Shown one piece after another: positions 61,101 to 64,000 of a stretch of DNA of 64,000 nt. The DNA is taken from contig CM023541.1 of assembly GCA_013350335.1 (NCBI GenBank), forward strand, positions 62,313,413 to 62,377,412, written 5' to 3'. A program made the position numbers and the translations under genes. Position 1 is the stretch's first letter, and each line of letters opens with the position of its first letter. Source of the stretch: Chimonanthus salicifolius (Eukaryota; Streptophyta; Magnoliopsida; Laurales; Calycanthaceae). The notes below the pieces were generated by a model that worked only from the letters and a program-made list of their open reading frames with translations, was not told the origin of the DNA and did no database searches.

Positions 61101-61345
61101 AATGAAGAAAGACAATAAATAGGTGGGGAACAAACAAACGAACAAACTCAATAATGACAATGAAGAAGAAGTTCCATTTACAATACCTGCAGCAGCATGA
61201 TGCGTTTGTTTGTTATCAGAACAATCTTTTGATAAGGCACAGTGAAATGTTCTTCATAATAATCTGACCAAGCATATTTCGAAGGCTCTCTGAATATTTC
61301 TGTACAACCAAAATGTCTGGTAGCCTCTGCTAGGAAAAGAATCAT
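58108..61345 (-). CDS. VPS13-like lipid-transfer protein, C-terminal exons
   Basis: VPS13 proteins are very large bridge-like lipid-transfer proteins at membrane contact sites; plant members include SHRUBBY. Minus-strand exons: 61,345-61,187, 61,082-60,801, 60,705-60,490, 60,377-60,325, 58,962-58,854 and 58,455-58,108. They are joined by GT-AG sites in consistent phase and total 1,167 bases (389 codons with stop), with no break. Key text: SKYAWSDYYEEHFTVPYQKI, then KIVWDVPWEELMALELAKAG, CSIWRPICPDGYVSVGDIAR, PVGYDLVWRNC, APEGFVSIGCVAVAGF and YPWACYVYQVQSEALHFVAL. The paired 'PDGYVS/APEGFVS' blocks are the VPS62/DUF946-like repeat at the plant VPS13 C-terminus. Upstream exons are not found up to 64,000, so the first exon given is internal: its AG acceptor follows a gap of at least 2.6 kb. 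Confidence 0.85.
58478..58580 (-). mobile_element. LINE 3'-end stub in VPS13-like intron
   Basis: On the minus strand the text reads CTTTTTATTAATGATATTTC then TTCTTTACCGCTC and an A tract. This is the characteristic 3' end of plant L1 LINEs. Only about 100 bp is present, consistent with heavy 5' truncation. Confidence 0.55.
59065..59165 (-). mobile_element. tRNA-related SINE or tRNA-like fragment
   Basis: The minus strand has box B TGGGTTCGATTC (complement near 59,092-59,103) and box-A-like GTAGCACAGTTGATAAATGC. It resembles the head of a tRNA-derived SINE. No tRNA cloverleaf could be drawn, so it is not called a tRNA gene. It is followed on minus by T/A-rich sequence. Confidence 0.55.
59550..59800 (-). 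mobile_element. LINE RNase H and 3' UTR fragment
   Basis: The minus strand encodes IFRHVKRTTNEVADFLAKGG then a stop, the C-terminus of the RNase H domain of plant L1 ORF2 (HVxRxxNxxADxLAK). It is followed by a 3' UTR and a CT/GA microsatellite at 59,540-59,559. It lies in the VPS13-like intron, same strand as the gene. Confidence 0.75.
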
Positions 61346-61789
61346 CTGCGATAAAAAAAAATGGAAAGGACATTGATAAGTTCTTCAAAAGAAACCTAGC
61401 TCCACTATTCATCGTCAACAGCTAAGTCATTATCAATCCATCTAAGGTCAGTTTTTTTATTTTACTTTTACACTCAACCCTTTTAGCAATCAAGTACAAG
61501 TAGAACCAATATTTAGGGGGGGTGGTATTTTAGGCTGACTGGCCATCTGAACCAAAACTCCCCATTCCTTTTTAAAGTAACAATAATTATTATACAAAAA
61601 AAAAGAATATAGGGAAGAAAGTAATCCAACATACAAGTGACAGCAGTTAAGAAGGCCCTAATGAAATCTAGGCTTCCAAAGCAGCCAAGGTTTGAAAAAT
61701 ACTGCAACCTACATGTCAATCCCAAAAAATGATGCCAACATCTGCTAATATCCACAAAATGTACAACAAATGGTTTTTAAAATTTAACC

Positions 61790-62022
61790 GAGAGGGGGTT
61801 GGCCTGACGGTCAAGAAGCTCCCCTCATGCTCAACACCCAAGGACTAGTTCGATTCACGCTCAACACCCCTCTGGGGCACTACAGTAGTTGCTTATCTGG
61901 TGTATGTGGGATTGGGAGGCTTGCACATGCCCCAAGGACTAGTCGGGTGAAAATGTCCTCTATCCAAATACAGGTGAGACCCCTGGACACCTTAGTCATC
62001 AACCAAAAAAAAAAAAAAATTT
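61790..62022 (+). mobile_element. SINE (family member 3)
   Basis: The head GAGAGGGGGTTGGCCTGACG is followed by box-B-like TAGTTCGATTCACG near 61,848. The body reads GTGTATGTGGGATTGGGAGG and TTGCACATGCCCCAAGGACT. The tail is ACACCTTAGTCATCAACC followed by 14 A. It is the most complete of the three relatives in the window. Confidence 0.8.
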
Positions 62023-62927
62023 AAACAAGCACCCCATGAATCAATCTGTCATTTTGATACTTGAACTGGCTCATGACATTGCGCTCCCATTAAAGGGTCC
62101 ATAGATCAGCTGTAATGCAGGCGCATCTATAAAAGATGGATCCATATGTTGTATAAAAAATTATATTTTATGAATAGCTCAAATAATTGTTATTTTGATG
62201 AGTTTTTGAGCTAAAATTGATGAAATAATGGGCGAAGATCCAATATACATGGGTCAGGGGCTTTTCCACCTTAACTCCATGTGATTCCATGACTTTAGGG
62301 CCCAATAAAATTGCTAGCAATAAAAGTAACGAAAATTGCTTTGAAAAAAAAAAGGATTTGCTATGACTTGATCCTTAAGAAGCCAAAGGGAGTAGAGGTG
62401 GATCCACATCAATAAAAGATCTTAGGTTTTTAATTTTAGTAATGTTTATTTTATTTGCTGATGCAAGGCCACACGTGTTCGAAGCCAGCACCAACATGAC
62501 CCACTCACACCCGTCCCTGATTCCTTGAGTTTCGTTGGTTTGAAGAAACAACAAGACAACAACTTTCCTTTTTTTTTTTTTTTGTATTTCTTTTTATTTA
62601 GTTTCTTTTTCTTCTTTGGTTTCTCTCGCGCTAAATTCGCTTGGAGATTTCCTTTTCTCTGTATAAAACCCCTTTTGGGAATAGAAAAGAAACAATCGAT
62701 TAATAAAATTTGAAAGTTGGAACTTCTCCAACTTCCTGTTCGTTTCTTTTCTGTTCCTTGGGTGGATTCCCTTCTTCTTCCTACCTCTTGATAATCCGAC
62801 GACGATGATCAATGAAAATACCCTTTCTTCTTCTTCTTCTTCTGATGAACTTAAATTTTCAAATCAAAAGGATCATCATGGTGAACGGATTAGATCAACT
62901 ACTGATCTTGAGCCATATCTTGTTTGA
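62023..62927. other. Spacer leading into the minisatellite; LTR-like leader possible
   Basis: No gene is supported. At 62,660-62,710 a TATAAAACCCC box and an AATAAAATTTG sequence occur close together, followed by a CT-rich stretch. This resembles the U3/R part of an LTR, but termini and target duplications were not found. Confidence 0.35.
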
Positions 62928-64000
62928 ACACATCCAATGGTGAATCAAGCCATCAAGGCCTCCCATCGACATATCCAACGGGAGATCAAGTTATCAAGAC
63001 TCTACCGGAATATCCAACAGTAGATCAAGTCATCAAGACCCTACTGAGCATATTAGAAGGTGAATCAAGCTTTAAGCCATCAAGGCCTACCATCGACATA
63101 TCCAAAAGTGATTCAAGCCATCAAGGCCAACCAAAAGAAAATATTATGGTGAATTAAGCCATCAGGGCCTCACATAGACATGTTCGATTGTAGATGAAGC
63201 ATCAAGAACCTACCAAACGTATCCAACGGACATGTCCAACGGTAAATCAAGTAATCAAGACCCTACCAAACATAATCAATGGTAGATTGTCAAACTTAGC
63301 TAACATATTCAACGGTAGATCAAGTCATCAAGACCCTAACGGATGCATCAAACGGTAGATCGAGTCGTCAAGACCTTACCGTACATGTTCAATGGGAGAT
63401 CAAGTCATTAAGACCATACTGGACGTATGCAATGGTACATCAAGTCATCAAGACTCTACTAGACATATTCAACGATAGATCAAGAGTCAGGAAATCGAGA
63501 CCCTACCGAGCATATCCGGTCGTGGTTCAAGCCATCAAGGCCTCCCATCAACATATTCAACGGTAAATCAAGTAATCAAGACCCTGCCAAACATAATCAA
63601 TGGTACATCAAGTCATCAAGACTCCACTAGACATATTCAACGATAGATCAAGAGTCAGGACATCGAGACCCTACCGAGCATATCCGATCGTGGTTCAAGT
63701 AATCAAGACCCTGCCAAACATAATCAATGGTAGATCGTCGACCTTAGCTAACATATTCAATGGTAGATCAAGTCATCAAGACCCTAACAAACGTATCAAA
63801 CGGTAGATTGAGTCGTCAAGACCTTACTGTACATATCAACGGTAGATCAAGTCATTAAGAACTTACTGGACGTATCCAATGGTACATCAAGTCATCAAGA
63901 CTCTACTAGACATATTCAACGACAGATCAAGAGTCAGGACATCGAGACCCTACCGGGCATATCCGATTGTGGATCAAGTCATCAAGGCCTCCCATCAACA
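62928..64000. repeat. Minisatellite of about 40-bp units, runs off the window
   Basis: About 25 diverged units built on CAACGGTAGATCAAGTCATC then AAGACCCTACCGGACATATC. Unit lengths vary by a few bases. Larger blocks repeat: a distinctive unit with GTMRACCTTAGCTAACATATTC appears at about 63,292 and 63,737. Another with AGAGTCAGGAMATCGAGACC appears at about 63,484, 63,651 and 63,931, so higher-order structure exists. The array is not closed at 64,000. Confidence 0.9.

Noticed and set aside
62928..63157. Reading the minisatellite as a repeat protein (DQVIKTL units)
   Set aside because: The roughly 40-bp unit changes frame each repeat and stops occur within a few units; better explained as non-coding satellite.
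62928..64000. CRISPR array
   Set aside because: Repeats are adjacent and diverged with no unique spacers, and this is a plant nuclear locus.

Overview
This window is nuclear DNA from a flowering plant, probably a eudicot, though the species cannot be told from it. The evidence is intron-rich genes with GT-AG splice sites and plant-specific families (plant eIF4G, NPSN-type SNARE, RLCK-VII kinase, plant VPS13). The introns and spacers are AT-rich and loaded with LINEs, tRNA-related SINEs, solo LTRs and MITEs. All gene structures below were assembled by hand from reading frames, splice sites and remembered family similarity; no search was run.

Layout. (1) 1.8-19.1 kb, minus strand: a nine-exon eIF4G gene carrying the eIF4E-binding motif, MIF4G and MA3 domains. 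Its reading frame is broken by ten single-base shifts, yet every splice site is intact and no in-frame nonsense codon was found. Its introns hold LINE and SINE debris, including a LINE split by a solo LTR. (2) 19.6-26.4 kb: a gene-free spacer with two solo LTRs, each flanked by a perfect 5-bp target-site duplication (308 bp and 3,156 bp). (3) 27.2-35.2 kb, plus strand: an intact ten-exon Qb-SNARE of the NPSN family (271 aa). One intron contains an RRM-coding retroelement fragment that is open in frame with the upstream SNARE exon.

(4) 32.7-50.4 kb: a tandem segmental duplication. Unit 1 (about 32,729-38,270) holds NPSN exons 6-10 plus 3' flank. Unit 2 (about 38,271-50,445) is a decayed copy containing a 5'-truncated NPSN pseudogene, a scrambled Ty1/copia element and a secondary duplication of the 3' flank. 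Comparing copies exposes several transposon insertions as filled versus empty sites: a Mutator-type MITE with a 9-bp duplication, a 310-bp MITE and a 114-bp SINE. (5) 51.9-56.1 kb, plus strand: an intact four-exon cytoplasmic kinase of the PCRK/PBL type (401 aa).

(6) 58.1-61.3 kb, minus strand: the last six visible exons of a VPS13-like lipid-transfer protein, convergent with the kinase. Its upstream exons are not in the window. (7) 62.9-64.0 kb: a roughly 40-bp minisatellite running off the right edge.

The four genes serve unrelated cell functions (translation initiation, membrane fusion, immune signalling, lipid transfer) and nothing suggests they act as a unit. The most informative material is the mobile-element record preserved by the duplication, the frame-broken eIF4G, and the SNARE-RRM open frame.
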